Assembly: GCF_000013005.1 (NCBI RefSeq)
Contig: NC_007722.1
Location: 1,989,501-2,053,500, forward strand
Direction: 5' to 3'
DNA length: 64,000 bases
Source: Erythrobacter litoralis HTCC2594
GTDB taxonomy: Bacteria > Pseudomonadota > Alphaproteobacteria > Sphingomonadales > Sphingomonadaceae
Under the pieces are notes generated by a model, which ran no database searches, was not told the origin of the DNA, and saw only the letters and a list, made by a program, of their open reading frames with translations. This document shows positions 17,670-27,021 of this stretch, in pieces. The translations under genes were made by a program, and so were the position numbers. Position 1 is the stretch's first letter. The number at the start of each line of letters is the position of its first letter.

Positions 17670-19171
17670 GTGCAGAAGGCAGGACAGCCTGCGTTATAGG
17701 GTCGGGCTTCGGCGGTATGGCGCTCGCCATGCGGCTGCAGAGCGCAGGGATCGCCACCACCGTGATCGAAGGGCGCGACAAGCCCGGCGGCCGCGCCTAT
17801 TACTGGGAACGCGAGGGCTTCACCTTCGACGGCGGGCCGACCGTCGTCACCGACCCCGATTGCCTCAAGGAATTGTGGGAAGTGTCCGGCCACGACATGG
17901 CCGACGATGTCGAGCTGATGCGGGTCAAGCCGTTCTACCGGCTCAATTGGCCCGACGGGCACAATTTCGATTATTCGAACGATCACGACGAGCTGTTCAA
18001 GGAGATCGCGGAGCTCAATCCCAAAGATGTCGAAGGCTACCAGCGTTTCCTCGAATACAGCGCGGGCGTATACGAGGAAGGTTACGTCAAGCTCGGCACC
18101 GTGCCCTTCCTCGACTTCAAGTCGATGCTCAAGGCGGCCCCGGCGCTGACCAAGAAGCAGGCGTGGCGCAGCGTCTATTCGATGGTCTCCAGCTTCGTCG
18201 AGAACGAGAAGCTGCGCGAGGCGCTGAGCTTCCACACCCTGCTGGTCGGCGGCAACCCGATGAAGACCAGCGCGATCTATGCGCTGATCCACAAGCTGGA
18301 GATGGATGGCGGCGTGTGGTGGACGCGCGGCGGCACCAACCGCCTGATCGCCGGCATGATCCGCCATTTCGAGCGGCTTGGCGGAAAAATGATCGTCGGC
18401 GACCCGGTGGTGCAGGTGCATACCGAGAACGACAAGGCGACCGAAGTCGAAACGCAAAGCGGCTTCAGGCAGCGCTTCGATGCCGTCGCTTCCAATGCCG
18501 ATATCATGCATTCCTACCGCGATCTGCTGGGCCGCAGCCAGCGCGGCTGGCGCATGGGCAAGAAGCTCGCACGCAAGAGCTTCAGCCCCGGGCTGTTCGT
18601 GGTCCATTTCGGCCTCGAAGGCAGCTGGCCCGGTATCCCGCACCACATGATCCTGTTCGGGCCGCGCTACAAAGGATTGCTGGACGACATCTACGACAAC
18701 GGCGTGTTGCCGCAGGATTTCAGCATCTACCTGCACCACCCCACCGTGACCGACCCGAGCATGGCCCCGCCGGGCAAGAGCACGTTCTACGCGCTGGTTC
18801 CGGTCGCCCACATGGGCAAGCTCAAGGTCGACTGGGACGAGATCGGCCCGATCCTGGAGAAGCGCATCCTCGACGAAGTCGGTCGCCGCCTGATCCCCGA
18901 CATCCACGACCGGATCGTCACCAAGTTCAGCTATGCGCCCAAGGATTTCGCGCACGATTTGAACGCGCATCTGGGCAGCGCTTTCAGCCTCGAACCGGTG
19001 CTGTGGCAAAGCGCTTACCTGCGCGGCCACAACCGCGACGACGTGATCGATAACTTCTACCTCGTCGGCGCAGGTACGCATCCGGGCGCAGGCATTCCCG
19101 GCGTCGTCGGCAGCGCGAAAGCCACCGCAGGCTTGATGATCGAGGATTTGCTCGCCAAAGCGGCGGCATGA
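17666..19171 (+). CDS. crtI: Phytoene desaturase CrtI
   Basis: 501 residues, normal length for the four-step FAD-dependent phytoene desaturase producing lycopene. The N-terminal ACVIGSGFGGMALAMRL with TTVIEGRDKPGGRAYYW is the Rossmann FAD site, and the C-terminal GAGTHPGAGIPGVVGSAKATA is the bacterial-type phytoene dehydrogenase signature. The ATG at 17666 overlaps the crtY stop, and its own stop overlaps the next ATG by 4 nt, so stoichiometry is probably set by coupled translation. Confidence 0.95.
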   Translation: MSAEGRTACVIGSGFGGMALAMRLQSAGIATTVIEGRDKPGGRAYYWEREGFTFDGGPTVVTDPDCLKELWEVSGHDMADDVELMRVKPFYRLNWPDGHNFDYSNDHDELFKEIAELNPKDVEGYQRFLEYSAGVYEEGYVKLGTVPFLDFKSMLKAAPALTKKQAWRSVYSMVSSFVENEKLREALSFHTLLVGGNPMKTSAIYALIHKLEMDGGVWWTRGGTNRLIAGMIRHFERLGGKMIVGDPVVQVHTENDKATEVETQSGFRQRFDAVASNADIMHSYRDLLGRSQRGWRMGKKLARKSFSPGLFVVHFGLEGSWPGIPHHMILFGPRYKGLLDDIYDNGVLPQDFSIYLHHPTVTDPSMAPPGKSTFYALVPVAHMGKLKVDWDEIGPILEKRILDEVGRRLIPDIHDRIVTKFSYAPKDFAHDLNAHLGSAFSLEPVLWQSAYLRGHNRDDVIDNFYLVGAGTHPGAGIPGVVGSAKATAGLMIEDLLAKAAA

Positions 19172-19749
19172 AACGTCTCGCTGTCTATTGCGGCTCTGCC
19201 ACGCCGGACGACCCGCGCTACATCGAACTCGCGCGCGAAGTCGGCGCCGGGCTTGCCGAGCGCGATATCGGGGTCGTCTATGGCGGCGGCAAGCTGGGGC
19301 TGATGGGCGCGGTCGCCAATGCGGCCAAGGAAGCGGGCGGCGAAGTGATCGGCGTCATCCCCGAAGCGCTCGTCAATTCCGAAGTCGCCAACCACAATTG
19401 CGACGAGCTGATCACCGTCTCCGGCATGCATGAGCGCAAGCAGAAATTCACCGACCTGTCGGACGGATTCGTCACCATCCCCGGCGGCGTGGGCACGATG
19501 GACGAGCTATGGGAAGCGATGAGCTGGGCGCAGCTCGGCTATCATTCCGATCCGGTAGGCTTGCTCAACGCTTTCGGATTCTTCGACGACCTTATCGCCT
19601 TTTATGCGAAAATGGCCGAGGTCGGCTTTGTTCGCCCGGCGCACCAGAACATCCTGATTCATGCGGAGACGCTGCCGGACCTCTTGGCGAAGATGGTCAA
19701 TTACAAACCGCACACGCCGATTTTCCGCATGAAGGCCGACGATCTTTGA
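19168..19749 (+). CDS. LOG-family nucleoside-5'-monophosphate phosphoribohydrolase
   Basis: 193 residues with the two LOG signatures, SGMHERKQKF (GMxxRK) near residue 87 and PGGVGTMDE (PGGxGTxxE) near 108, in a Rossmann-like fold (YGGGKLGLMGAVANAA). LOG enzymes release free bases from nucleoside monophosphates; in plants they activate cytokinins, while in most bacteria they serve nucleotide salvage. It lies inside the carotenoid operon between crtI and crtB with 4-nt overlaps on both sides, so it is obligatorily co-expressed with pigment genes. A direct role in carotenoid formation is not known. Confidence 0.88.
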   Translation: MKRLAVYCGSATPDDPRYIELAREVGAGLAERDIGVVYGGGKLGLMGAVANAAKEAGGEVIGVIPEALVNSEVANHNCDELITVSGMHERKQKFTDLSDGFVTIPGGVGTMDELWEAMSWAQLGYHSDPVGLLNAFGFFDDLIAFYAKMAEVGFVRPAHQNILIHAETLPDLLAKMVNYKPHTPIFRMKADDL

Positions 19750-20831
19750 GCGAGCCGGGCAAACCCATAAAGGTGCCGCAACGCCCCCTCGCGCCCTCGC
19801 GCATCCTGCGGCCGACGGTGTCGCGCGCGGGTGGCGGGCGCGACCGGGCGTCGCTGGTGGCCAAGAGCTACGAGATGATCGCCGAAGGGTCGAAGAGCTT
19901 CGCCAGCGCCAGCAAGCTGTTCGACCGCGGCACGCGCGAACGGGTGTGGCTGCTCTATGCCTGGTGCCGCCGCTGCGACGACATCGCCGACGGACAGGAT
20001 CTGGGCGGCGAACTGGGGGATCAATCCGACATCGCTGACCGCGTCAAGGCGATCCGCGTTCTGACAAAGCGCGCGCTCGAAGGCCAGCCGACCGCCGATA
20101 TCGCCTTTGACGCCTTCGGGCAGGTCGCCGCCGAGTGCAATCTGACGATGGAAATGGCCAACGACGTGATTGCCGGATTCGAACTCGACGCGCGTGGCTG
20201 GCGTCCGCGCACGGGGCGGGACCTCGCGCGTTACTGCTACCACGTCGCCGGCGCGGTCGGGGTGATGATGGCGCGGATCATGGGCGTGCGACCGGAAGAC
20301 GAATACACGCTGGCGCGCGCCTGCGACCTCGGCCTCGCCTTCCAGCTTGCCAACATCGCGCGCGACATGGACGAAGACGATGCGGCGGGCCGCTGCTATA
20401 TTCCGGAGGAATGGCTGGCGGAGCAGGATATCGAGCCCGGCCAGTTGATGAAGCCGCACCACCGCGGCGAAGCCGCAGATATCGCGCGCGACCTCGTCCT
20501 GCGGATGCACCGGCACCAGCGCGCGGCGCGGCTCGGCACCGTCCGGCTCCCGTTTCGCAGCCGCTGGGCGATCCTGGCCGCGGCCAACATCTACAGCGAG
20601 ATCGGCTACGAGGTGGACCGGCGCGGCAAGCAGGCGTGGGACCGCCGCGTGGTGATCCCGCGGATCAAGAAACTGCAGCTGATAACGCGCGCCTTTGCCG
20701 AAGCGCTCCGCAACAAGCCGCTGCCGCCCGACGAAATGCCGGAATGGGAACTCGGCGACATCCTGATCGACGTCCGCATGCTCGGCGACATTCCGGAACA
20801 GGAAATCAAGCCGCTGCCGGACGAGGAATAG
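19746..20831 (+). CDS. crtB: Phytoene synthase CrtB
   Basis: 361 residues if started at the TTG (19746) that overlaps the LOG stop as TTGA, the arrangement expected from the rest of the operon; a GTG at 19773 is an alternative. The product condenses two geranylgeranyl diphosphates to phytoene. The two Asp-rich, Mg-binding motifs are clear: RRCDDIADG near residue 80 and NIARDMDEDDAAGRCYIP near 205. ARYCYHVAGAVGVMM is the squalene/phytoene synthase signature. No GGPP synthase (crtE) is in the window. Confidence 0.93.
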   Translation: MSEPGKPIKVPQRPLAPSRILRPTVSRAGGGRDRASLVAKSYEMIAEGSKSFASASKLFDRGTRERVWLLYAWCRRCDDIADGQDLGGELGDQSDIADRVKAIRVLTKRALEGQPTADIAFDAFGQVAAECNLTMEMANDVIAGFELDARGWRPRTGRDLARYCYHVAGAVGVMMARIMGVRPEDEYTLARACDLGLAFQLANIARDMDEDDAAGRCYIPEEWLAEQDIEPGQLMKPHHRGEAADIARDLVLRMHRHQRAARLGTVRLPFRSRWAILAAANIYSEIGYEVDRRGKQAWDRRVVIPRIKKLQLITRAFAEALRNKPLPPDEMPEWELGDILIDVRMLGDIPEQEIKPLPDEE

Positions 20832-20884
20832 CGGGCCGCCATAGCGACTTGCCGTAAGCGCATGGCTGGCCTAGCCGTGCTGCC

Positions 20885-22753
20885 ATGATTTCCAAGCTCC
20901 TCATCGCCAACAGAGGCGAGATCGCCTGCCGTATCATTCGCACCGCGCGCGAGATGGGTGTCGCGACGGTCGCGGTCTATTCGGACGCCGATGCCAAGGC
21001 GCTGCATGTGCGCAGTGCCGACGAGGCGGTGCATATCGGCCCCTCGCCCGCCGCCGAGAGCTATCTCGTGGGCGAGAAAATCATTGCGGCAGCGAAGAAG
21101 ACCGGCGCCGAGGCGATCCATCCAGGCTACGGCTTCCTGTCGGAGAATGCGGGCTTCGCGCAGGCCGTGATCGACGCGGGGCTGATCTGGGTCGGGCCCC
21201 CGCCCGCCGCCATTGACGCGATGGGCCTCAAGGATGCCGCCAAGAAGCTGATGCGCGAGGCGGGCGTGCCGGTGACGCCCGGTTACGAGGGCGAGGACCA
21301 GTCGGTCGAACGGCTGAAGAAGGAAGCCGATGCGATCGGCTATCCGGTGTTGATCAAGGCGGTCGCAGGCGGCGGCGGCAAGGGGATGCGCAAGGTCGAT
21401 GCCGCGGCGGACTTCGTAGCGAGCCTCGAAAGCTGCCGGCGCGAGGCCAAGGCGAGCTTCTCCAACGACGAGGTGCTGCTCGAAAAGTGGATCACCAGCC
21501 CCCGCCATATCGAGGTGCAGGTGTTCGGCGACAGCCACGGCAATGTCGTCCACCTGTTCGAACGCGACTGCTCGTTGCAACGCCGCCACCAGAAGGTGAT
21601 CGAGGAAGCCCCCGCCCCCGGCATGGACGAGGCCACCCGCGAGGAAATCTGCGCCGCCGCCGTGCGCGCCGCCAAGGCGGTAGATTACGAAGGCGCAGGC
21701 ACGATCGAATTCATCGCCGACGCCAGCGAAGGCCTGCGCGCCGACCGCATCTTCTTCATGGAAATGAACACGCGGCTTCAGGTCGAACACCCTGTAACCG
21801 AAGAGATCACCGGGGTCGATCTGGTGGAGTGGCAGCTGCGCGTAGCGAGTGGTGAGCCGATCCCGCTGAAGCAGGAAGAGCTCTTCATCGACGGCCATTC
21901 GATCGAGGCGCGCCTCTATGCCGAGGACCCCAATGGCGGCTTCCTGCCGTCGACCGGAAGGCTCGAGCATTTCAACCTCGGCCTGGAAGGCAGGATCGAG
22001 ACCGGCGTCGAGGAAGGCGACATGATATCGCCCTTTTACGATCCCATGGTCGCCAAGCTGGTGATTTGGGGCGAAACCCGCGCCGAGGCCATCGATCAGC
22101 TCGCAGGCATCGCCGAAAGCGTCGAAATCTGGCCGGTGAAGACCAATGCCGCGTTCATCGCCAACTGCCTGCGCGACGAGGAGTTCGAAGAGGCGAACCT
22201 CGATACCGGCTTCATCGCTGCCAAGCTCGAGACGCTAGTCAGCTCTGACGAGGCCGACGACGACATCTGGCAGAGCGCTGCCGATTTCATCGTGCTCGCC
22301 GACACCGAAGAACACGAGGCCCTGCCCATCGGCCTGCGCCTCAATGCGCCCGGCGTGATTTCGACCACGCTCACCCACAAGGGCGAGATACGAAAGGTCA
22401 GCGCCGCGCGTTCCGGCGCGCAAGCCTTTGCCACGGGCTTCGTCGACCCTGCACGCGCCGTGGTCTTCGCCGACGGTCAGAGCTTCGCTTTCGAGCGCCA
22501 ATCGCGAGGCTCTGGCGCGGCTGCGGCAGGCGACGGCGCAATCCTCGCGCCCATGCCGGGCAAGGTCATCGCTCTCGATGTGGCCGAGGGGGATGCGGTT
22601 ACTGCGGGTCAGCGGCTGATGGTGCTCGAGGCGATGAAGATGGAACACGCGCTCACCGCGCCCTTCGACGGGACCGTGGCAGAGCTTGCCGCCAGCGAAG
22701 GCGCGCAGGTGCAGGTCGAGGCGGTGCTGTGCGTGGTGGAGCCTTCGGACTAG
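20885..22753 (+). CDS. Acyl-CoA carboxylase alpha subunit (biotin carboxylase + BCCP)
   Basis: 622 residues. The N-terminal biotin carboxylase (ISKLLIANRGEIACRIIRTA, ATP-grasp KAVAGGGGKGMRKV, EMNTRLQVEHPVTE) spans about 1-445. A linker domain follows, and the last ~70 residues are a biotin carboxyl carrier domain with LEAMKMEHAL, the Lys near residue 586 carrying biotin. The single-chain BC-BCCP layout is that of acetyl/propionyl/methylcrotonyl-CoA carboxylase alpha chains. The matching beta subunit follows after a 142-bp repeat-containing gap. Substrate is not proven; propionyl-CoA from the valine genes is plausible. Cytoplasmic. Confidence 0.88.
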   Translation: MISKLLIANRGEIACRIIRTAREMGVATVAVYSDADAKALHVRSADEAVHIGPSPAAESYLVGEKIIAAAKKTGAEAIHPGYGFLSENAGFAQAVIDAGLIWVGPPPAAIDAMGLKDAAKKLMREAGVPVTPGYEGEDQSVERLKKEADAIGYPVLIKAVAGGGGKGMRKVDAAADFVASLESCRREAKASFSNDEVLLEKWITSPRHIEVQVFGDSHGNVVHLFERDCSLQRRHQKVIEEAPAPGMDEATREEICAAAVRAAKAVDYEGAGTIEFIADASEGLRADRIFFMEMNTRLQVEHPVTEEITGVDLVEWQLRVASGEPIPLKQEELFIDGHSIEARLYAEDPNGGFLPSTGRLEHFNLGLEGRIETGVEEGDMISPFYDPMVAKLVIWGETRAEAIDQLAGIAESVEIWPVKTNAAFIANCLRDEEFEEANLDTGFIAAKLETLVSSDEADDDIWQSAADFIVLADTEEHEALPIGLRLNAPGVISTTLTHKGEIRKVSAARSGAQAFATGFVDPARAVVFADGQSFAFERQSRGSGAAAAGDGAILAPMPGKVIALDVAEGDAVTAGQRLMVLEAMKMEHALTAPFDGTVAELAASEGAQVQVEAVLCVVEPSD

Positions 22754-22769
22754 CGCTTCCGTCCAAAAC

Positions 22770-22863
22770 CCGTTCGTGCTGAGCTTGTCGAAGCACTGCA
22801 CTTTCTTCTAGCGCTGATCCCCGAAGTGAAAGACAGCCCTTCGACAAGCTCAGGGCGAACGGT
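22770..22863. repeat. REP-like inverted repeat pair (family 2)
   Basis: Two facing arms: CGTTCGTGCTGAGCTTGTCG at 22771-22790 and, after about 45 bp, CCCTTCGACAAGCTCAGGGC at 22838-22857. The arms share the core GAGCTTGTCGAAG / CTTCGACAAGCTC and can pair. Similar elements are common between genes in Sphingomonadales and related groups. It separates the two carboxylase subunit genes and might act as an mRNA-stabilising or attenuating hairpin. Confidence 0.8.
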
Positions 22864-22895
22864 AATGGGTTTGCTCAGCCCGAACGGAGATTGGG

Positions 22896-24440
22896 ATGTC
22901 GTGGCAAGACGAGCTTGAAGAGCTGAAAAGGCGCGAAGCGCTCGCCGAGGAGATGGGCGGCCCCGAAAAGGTCGCGCGCCAGCATTCACGCGGCAAGATG
23001 GATGCACGCGCGCGGCTGGCAGCCTTGGTCGACGACGGCAGCTTCCGCGAAATCGGCAAGATCGCGGGCGTGGCGCGCTATGACGACAACGGCGATCTCG
23101 AAGCCATCACCCCCGCGCCATACCTGTTCGGCAAGGCGCTCATCAATGGCCGCCCCGTCGTCGCCACGGCGGACGATTTCACCATTCGCGGCGGCGCGGC
23201 CGATGCCGGAATCAGGCGCAAGATGCTGCAGGCCGAGCAGATGGCGCACGAGCTCAAGCTGCCCATCATCCGGATGATCGACGGCACCGGCGGCGGCGGC
23301 TCGGTCAAGACGCTGGAACAGATCGGCGCGACCTATATCCCCGCGGTTCCGGGCTGGGGCGACGTGGTCAAGAACCTCGACACGGTGCCAGTCGTGGCGC
23401 TGGCGCTGGGACCGACCGCAGGCCTCGGTGCCGCGCGCATCGTCGCCAGCCATTATTCGATCATGGTCAAGGGATTGAGCCAGATCTTTGCCGCCGGTCC
23501 TGCCGTGGTCGACGGCCTTGGCGCAGCCTACAAAGGCTCCGACGATCACCAGCAGGCGAAGGAAGAGCTGGGCGGCAGCGACATTCACACCCGCAACGGC
23601 GTGGTCGATGACGAAGTCGGCTCCGAGGCCGAAGCCTTCGCCCGTGCACGGCATTTTCTCAGCTTCATGCCCGAACATGTCGGGCAATTGGCGCGCCGGT
23701 CCAACTGCACAGATCCGGTGGACCGCCGCGAGGAAGCGCTGCTCAGCCTCGTGCCGCGCGAGGAGAAGCAGGTCTATTCGATGCGGCGATGCCTCGACAT
23801 GGTGTTCGACCGGGGCACGGTGTTCGAAATCGGCCGCAACTGGGGCCGTGCCTGCATTACTGCCCTTGCCCGGCTCGATGGCTGGCCGGTCTTCGTGCTG
23901 GCGAGCGACCCCAGCTATCTCGGCGGATCGTGGGAGGCCAAGACCAGCGAGAAGGTCGAACGCTTCGTCAAGCTCGCCGACCAGTTCCGCTTGCCCATCG
24001 TCCACCTCGTCGACAACCCCGGCTTCATGATCGGGCGCGAGGCGGAAATAGCGGGCACGATCCGCTACGGCGTGCAGGCGATGAACGCGGTCTACAAGGC
24101 CACCGTCCCGCTGGCCTCCATCGTCATGCGCCGCGCCTATGGCATTGCCGGCAGCGCGATGAGTAATGCCGAACGCTACCAGTATCGCTATTGCTGGCCC
24201 TCGGGCGACTGGGGCAGCCTGCCCATCGCGGGCGGGCTGGAAGTGGCCTACAAGTCGGAGCTGGAGGCCGCCGAGGACCCGGAGGCCGAACTGGAAGCTA
24301 TCCGTGCACGGCTCGACAAAGTCACCTCGCCCTTCCGCAGCGCCGAGCGCTTCAACGTCGAGGATATCATCGATCCGCGCGACACGCGGCCACTGCTGTG
24401 CGAATTCGCCGATCTTGCCTGGAGACGGCTGGCTTCATAG
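22896..24440 (+). CDS. Acyl-CoA carboxylase beta (carboxyltransferase) subunit
   Basis: 514 residues of the crotonase-like carboxyltransferase fold in two halves. The N-half has RGKMDARARLAALVDDGSF and RMIDGTGGGGSVKTLEQ with the oxyanion Gly pair. The C-half has PSYLGGSWEAKTSEKVERFV, LVDNPGFMIGREAE and RAYGIAGSAMSNAERYQYRY. It pairs with the BC-BCCP subunit upstream to carboxylate a short or medium acyl-CoA. The overall sequence diverges from textbook PccB, so propionyl-, acyl- or another CoA ester remain possible substrates. It starts at ATG 22896, 142 bp after the alpha subunit. Confidence 0.85.
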   Translation: MSWQDELEELKRREALAEEMGGPEKVARQHSRGKMDARARLAALVDDGSFREIGKIAGVARYDDNGDLEAITPAPYLFGKALINGRPVVATADDFTIRGGAADAGIRRKMLQAEQMAHELKLPIIRMIDGTGGGGSVKTLEQIGATYIPAVPGWGDVVKNLDTVPVVALALGPTAGLGAARIVASHYSIMVKGLSQIFAAGPAVVDGLGAAYKGSDDHQQAKEELGGSDIHTRNGVVDDEVGSEAEAFARARHFLSFMPEHVGQLARRSNCTDPVDRREEALLSLVPREEKQVYSMRRCLDMVFDRGTVFEIGRNWGRACITALARLDGWPVFVLASDPSYLGGSWEAKTSEKVERFVKLADQFRLPIVHLVDNPGFMIGREAEIAGTIRYGVQAMNAVYKATVPLASIVMRRAYGIAGSAMSNAERYQYRYCWPSGDWGSLPIAGGLEVAYKSELEAAEDPEAELEAIRARLDKVTSPFRSAERFNVEDIIDPRDTRPLLCEFADLAWRRLAS

Positions 24441-24441
24441 C

Positions 24442-24522
24442 GTGATCCCAGCGAAAGCTGGGATCTCAGTCAGTTTCGCTCGACTTGGAGGAGACAGATC
24501 CCAGCGTTCGCTGGGATGACGG
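24442..24522. repeat. Intergenic palindromic element, copy A (family 1)
   Basis: Two ATCCCAGC-N5-GCTGGGAT-type hairpins: one at 24445-24464 (loop AAA) and one at about 24498-24518, separated by a short hairpin AGTC…GACT. The same three-hairpin layout recurs at 46224-46306 and 54363-54444. It lies between two convergent stop codons (24440 and 24531), so it may also serve as a bidirectional terminator. Confidence 0.85.
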
Positions 24523-24530
24523 ACTCAGGC

Positions 24531-25796
24531 CTAGGGCCCCTCCACCCGCCGCCCGAAGAGCCTGCCACGCTCGCTGAACAGGACCGCCGCCAGGGCCAGC
24601 AAGCCGCAGCTCAGCATCGCGCTTGCCAGCGGCACTGCGGTCCCGTCGAACAGATAGCCGATGCTGCTGCCGAGGATCGCGCCGGTGCTCATCCGCACCG
24701 CCGTCTGCCCGCTGCTCGCGGCCCCGGCGATATGGAAGAACGGCTGCATCGCAATCGAGCTGAAGTTCGCGCCGACGAAACCCAGCGTCGCCATGGCCAG
24801 GCTCATCAGCACGATAAATTCCAGCAGGCTTTGCGGCGCCTGGCTCGCGCTCCACACTTGCAGAGCGCTGATGAGGATGAAGGCCAGCAGGGCGGTATGG
24901 CCGACCCGCCGCGCGCCGAAACGCTCGACGATGCGCGAATTGGTGAAGTTCGCCACCACCATGCCCACGACGGCGGCCCCGAAGATCAGCGCGAAATATT
25001 CGTTCGCGCCGAAAGTCTCGCCGATCAGCTGCTGGCTCGAATTGAGGAAGCCGAACAGCGATCCGAACACCAGCGCGCTGCCGACGACATATCCGATCGC
25101 ACCGCGCGTGCTGAGCGCGGTCCACATGTTGCGCAGGATCGTGCGCGGATCGATCTCCTGCTTGTTCTCCGCTGCCAGCGTTTCGGGTAGGCGCCACCAC
25201 ACCCAGGCACCGACGCCCAGCCCCATCACTGCCATTGCGCCGAAGATCGCGCGCCAGCCAGCGACCATCATGATGCCCTGCCCGATCGCGGGCGCGAGGA
25301 TCGGCACCAGCAGGAAAATCATCATGATCAGGCTCATCATCCGCGCCATGCGATCGCCGCCGACATGATCGCGCACGATGGCGGCTGGGACGACGCTGAG
25401 CCCCGCGCAGGTGATCCCCTGGATGAAGCGCAGCGCGACGATGGTCTCGAAATCGGTTACCAGCGCGCAGGCGAGCGACAGCACGATATAGGACAGCAGG
25501 CCGAGGAACAGGATCGGTCGCCGCCCGAAACGGTCCGCGAAAGCTCCGGGGAAAAACGCGCCGATCCCTGCGCCGAGGAAATAGGCGCCGATCACCAATT
25601 GCCGGTCGTTGCCGGTCGCGACGAGTTCCTGCGCCATGACGCCGAGCGCGGGCAGCATGGAATCGATCCCGAACGCCTGCAGGCTCATCAGGAGCGCCAT
25701 CAGCACGATCAATTCGCGCTCGCCCAGCGCGCGCTGTGGCGCGCGTTCGACCAGCGGCGGAGTGCCGGATCGGGTTTTCGGGTCGGTTGCGGCCAT
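24531..25796 (-). CDS. MFS drug-efflux transporter, Bcr/CflA type
   Basis: 421 residues with 12 predicted membrane spans. The early ALLMSLQAFGIDSMLPALGVMAQEL is the Bcr/CflA opening (QxxxxDxxLPALP-like), and FADRFGRRPILFLGL is MFS motif A. Start at the ATG 25796, preceded by AGGGACC; the frame continues upstream but that part is antisense to dinB. It is expected to export small lipophilic drugs at the inner membrane by proton antiport. It diverges from dinB across 69 bp. Confidence 0.86.
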   Translation of the reverse strand: MAATDPKTRSGTPPLVERAPQRALGERELIVLMALLMSLQAFGIDSMLPALGVMAQELVATGNDRQLVIGAYFLGAGIGAFFPGAFADRFGRRPILFLGLLSYIVLSLACALVTDFETIVALRFIQGITCAGLSVVPAAIVRDHVGGDRMARMMSLIMMIFLLVPILAPAIGQGIMMVAGWRAIFGAMAVMGLGVGAWVWWRLPETLAAENKQEIDPRTILRNMWTALSTRGAIGYVVGSALVFGSLFGFLNSSQQLIGETFGANEYFALIFGAAVVGMVVANFTNSRIVERFGARRVGHTALLAFILISALQVWSASQAPQSLLEFIVLMSLAMATLGFVGANFSSIAMQPFFHIAGAASSGQTAVRMSTGAILGSSIGYLFDGTAVPLASAMLSCGLLALAAVLFSERGRLFGRRVEGP

Positions 25797-25865
25797 GCAG
25801 GTCCCTTGCGCTGCGACCGGGCACTTTGCCAGCCATTTTTCTGAACATGCGGGCCAAGCCGCGCT

Positions 25866-27014
25866 ATGGCGGCAGCGATGGCCGAGGACGATATCGACGA
25901 CTCCAGCGACGCAGACGGAGAGGCAGATGGCCTGCGCAAGATCATCCATGTCGATATGGATGCCTTCTTCGCCAGCGTCGAACAGCGCGACAACCCCGAC
26001 CTTCGGGGCAAGCCGGTGGCGGTCGGCGGATCGAGCGGGCGCGGCGTGGTTGCCGCCGCCAGTTACGAAGCGCGCAGGTTCGGCGTGAAAAGCGCCATGC
26101 CGAGCGTCACGGCGAAGCGGCTCTGCCCCGACCTGATTTTCGTGAAGCACCGCTTCGAGGCCTACAGGGAAGCGTCGGCCCGGATCCGCGAGATTTTCAA
26201 TCGCTACACCCCGCATGTCGAACCGCTGAGCCTCGACGAGGCCTATCTCGACGTGACCGACGACCTGCAGGCTGTCGGCTCGGCGACCGGGACGGCGCAG
26301 GCGATCCGCAAGGCTATCCGGGAAGAAACGGGCCTCACCGCCAGCGCCGGGGTCAGCTACAACAAGTTTCTCGCCAAGCTCGCAAGCGACCAGAACAAGC
26401 CCGACGGTCTGTGCGTCATTAGGCCCGGCGAAGGCGCGGCCTTCGTGCAGTCGCTGCCGATCCGGCGCTTTCACGGCGTCGGCCCGAAGGGCGCGGAGAA
26501 GATGGCGCGGCTGGGGATCGACACCGGCGCGGACCTGGCCGGCAAGGACCTCGCCTGGCTGCGGCAGAATTTCGGCAGTTTCGGCGATTACCTCTATCGC
26601 GCGGCGCGCGGGATCGACCTTCGCCCCATTCGCACCAACCGCTCTCGAAAATCGGTCGGCGGCGAGCGGACGTTCAGCCAGGATCAGCACGAGCCCGACG
26701 AGTTGCGGGAAACGCTCGAACGGATAATCGCCATCGTGTGGGAACGGATCGAGCGGTCCAAGGCACGCGGACGCACGATCACGCTGAAGATGAAGTACAA
26801 CGACTTCCGCACCATCACCCGCGCGCAATCGCTGCCGCATTATGTGTCCGGGCAGGACGAGTTCGCATCCGTGGCGCGTGATCTGCTGGAGGCGCAGCTT
26901 CCGCTGCCGCTGCCGATCAGGCTGATGGGGCTGACGCTCTCCAACCTCGAGCGCGACGAGGAAGCGCAGGCCCAGCGCAGCGAGCGCAAGACCGGTCAAC
27001 TGGCGCTGTTCTAG
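25866..27014 (+). CDS. dinB: DNA polymerase IV (Y-family translesion polymerase)
   Basis: 382 residues. Catalytic carboxylates appear in IIHVDMDAFFASVEQRD (~27-43) and EPLSLDEAYLDVTDD (~121), steric-gate region FFASVE, helix-hairpin-helix IRRFHGVGPKGAEKMARLGI, and a little-finger domain through RKSVGGERTF. The C-terminal QLALF fits a beta-clamp binding peptide (QLxLF). It copies past damaged bases with low fidelity. An acidic 20-residue N-terminal tail precedes the palm; an internal ATG at 25878 is an alternative start. I see no clear LexA box in the gap to the MFS gene. Confidence 0.93.
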   Translation: MAAAMAEDDIDDSSDADGEADGLRKIIHVDMDAFFASVEQRDNPDLRGKPVAVGGSSGRGVVAAASYEARRFGVKSAMPSVTAKRLCPDLIFVKHRFEAYREASARIREIFNRYTPHVEPLSLDEAYLDVTDDLQAVGSATGTAQAIRKAIREETGLTASAGVSYNKFLAKLASDQNKPDGLCVIRPGEGAAFVQSLPIRRFHGVGPKGAEKMARLGIDTGADLAGKDLAWLRQNFGSFGDYLYRAARGIDLRPIRTNRSRKSVGGERTFSQDQHEPDELRETLERIIAIVWERIERSKARGRTITLKMKYNDFRTITRAQSLPHYVSGQDEFASVARDLLEAQLPLPLPIRLMGLTLSNLERDEEAQAQRSERKTGQLALF

Positions 27015-27021
27015 ACCCGCG

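Noticed and set aside
22771..22863. Could the repeats between 22.7 and 54.4 kb be a CRISPR array?
   Set aside because: Repeats are isolated, palindromic and tens of kb apart, with no regular spacers and no cas genes.
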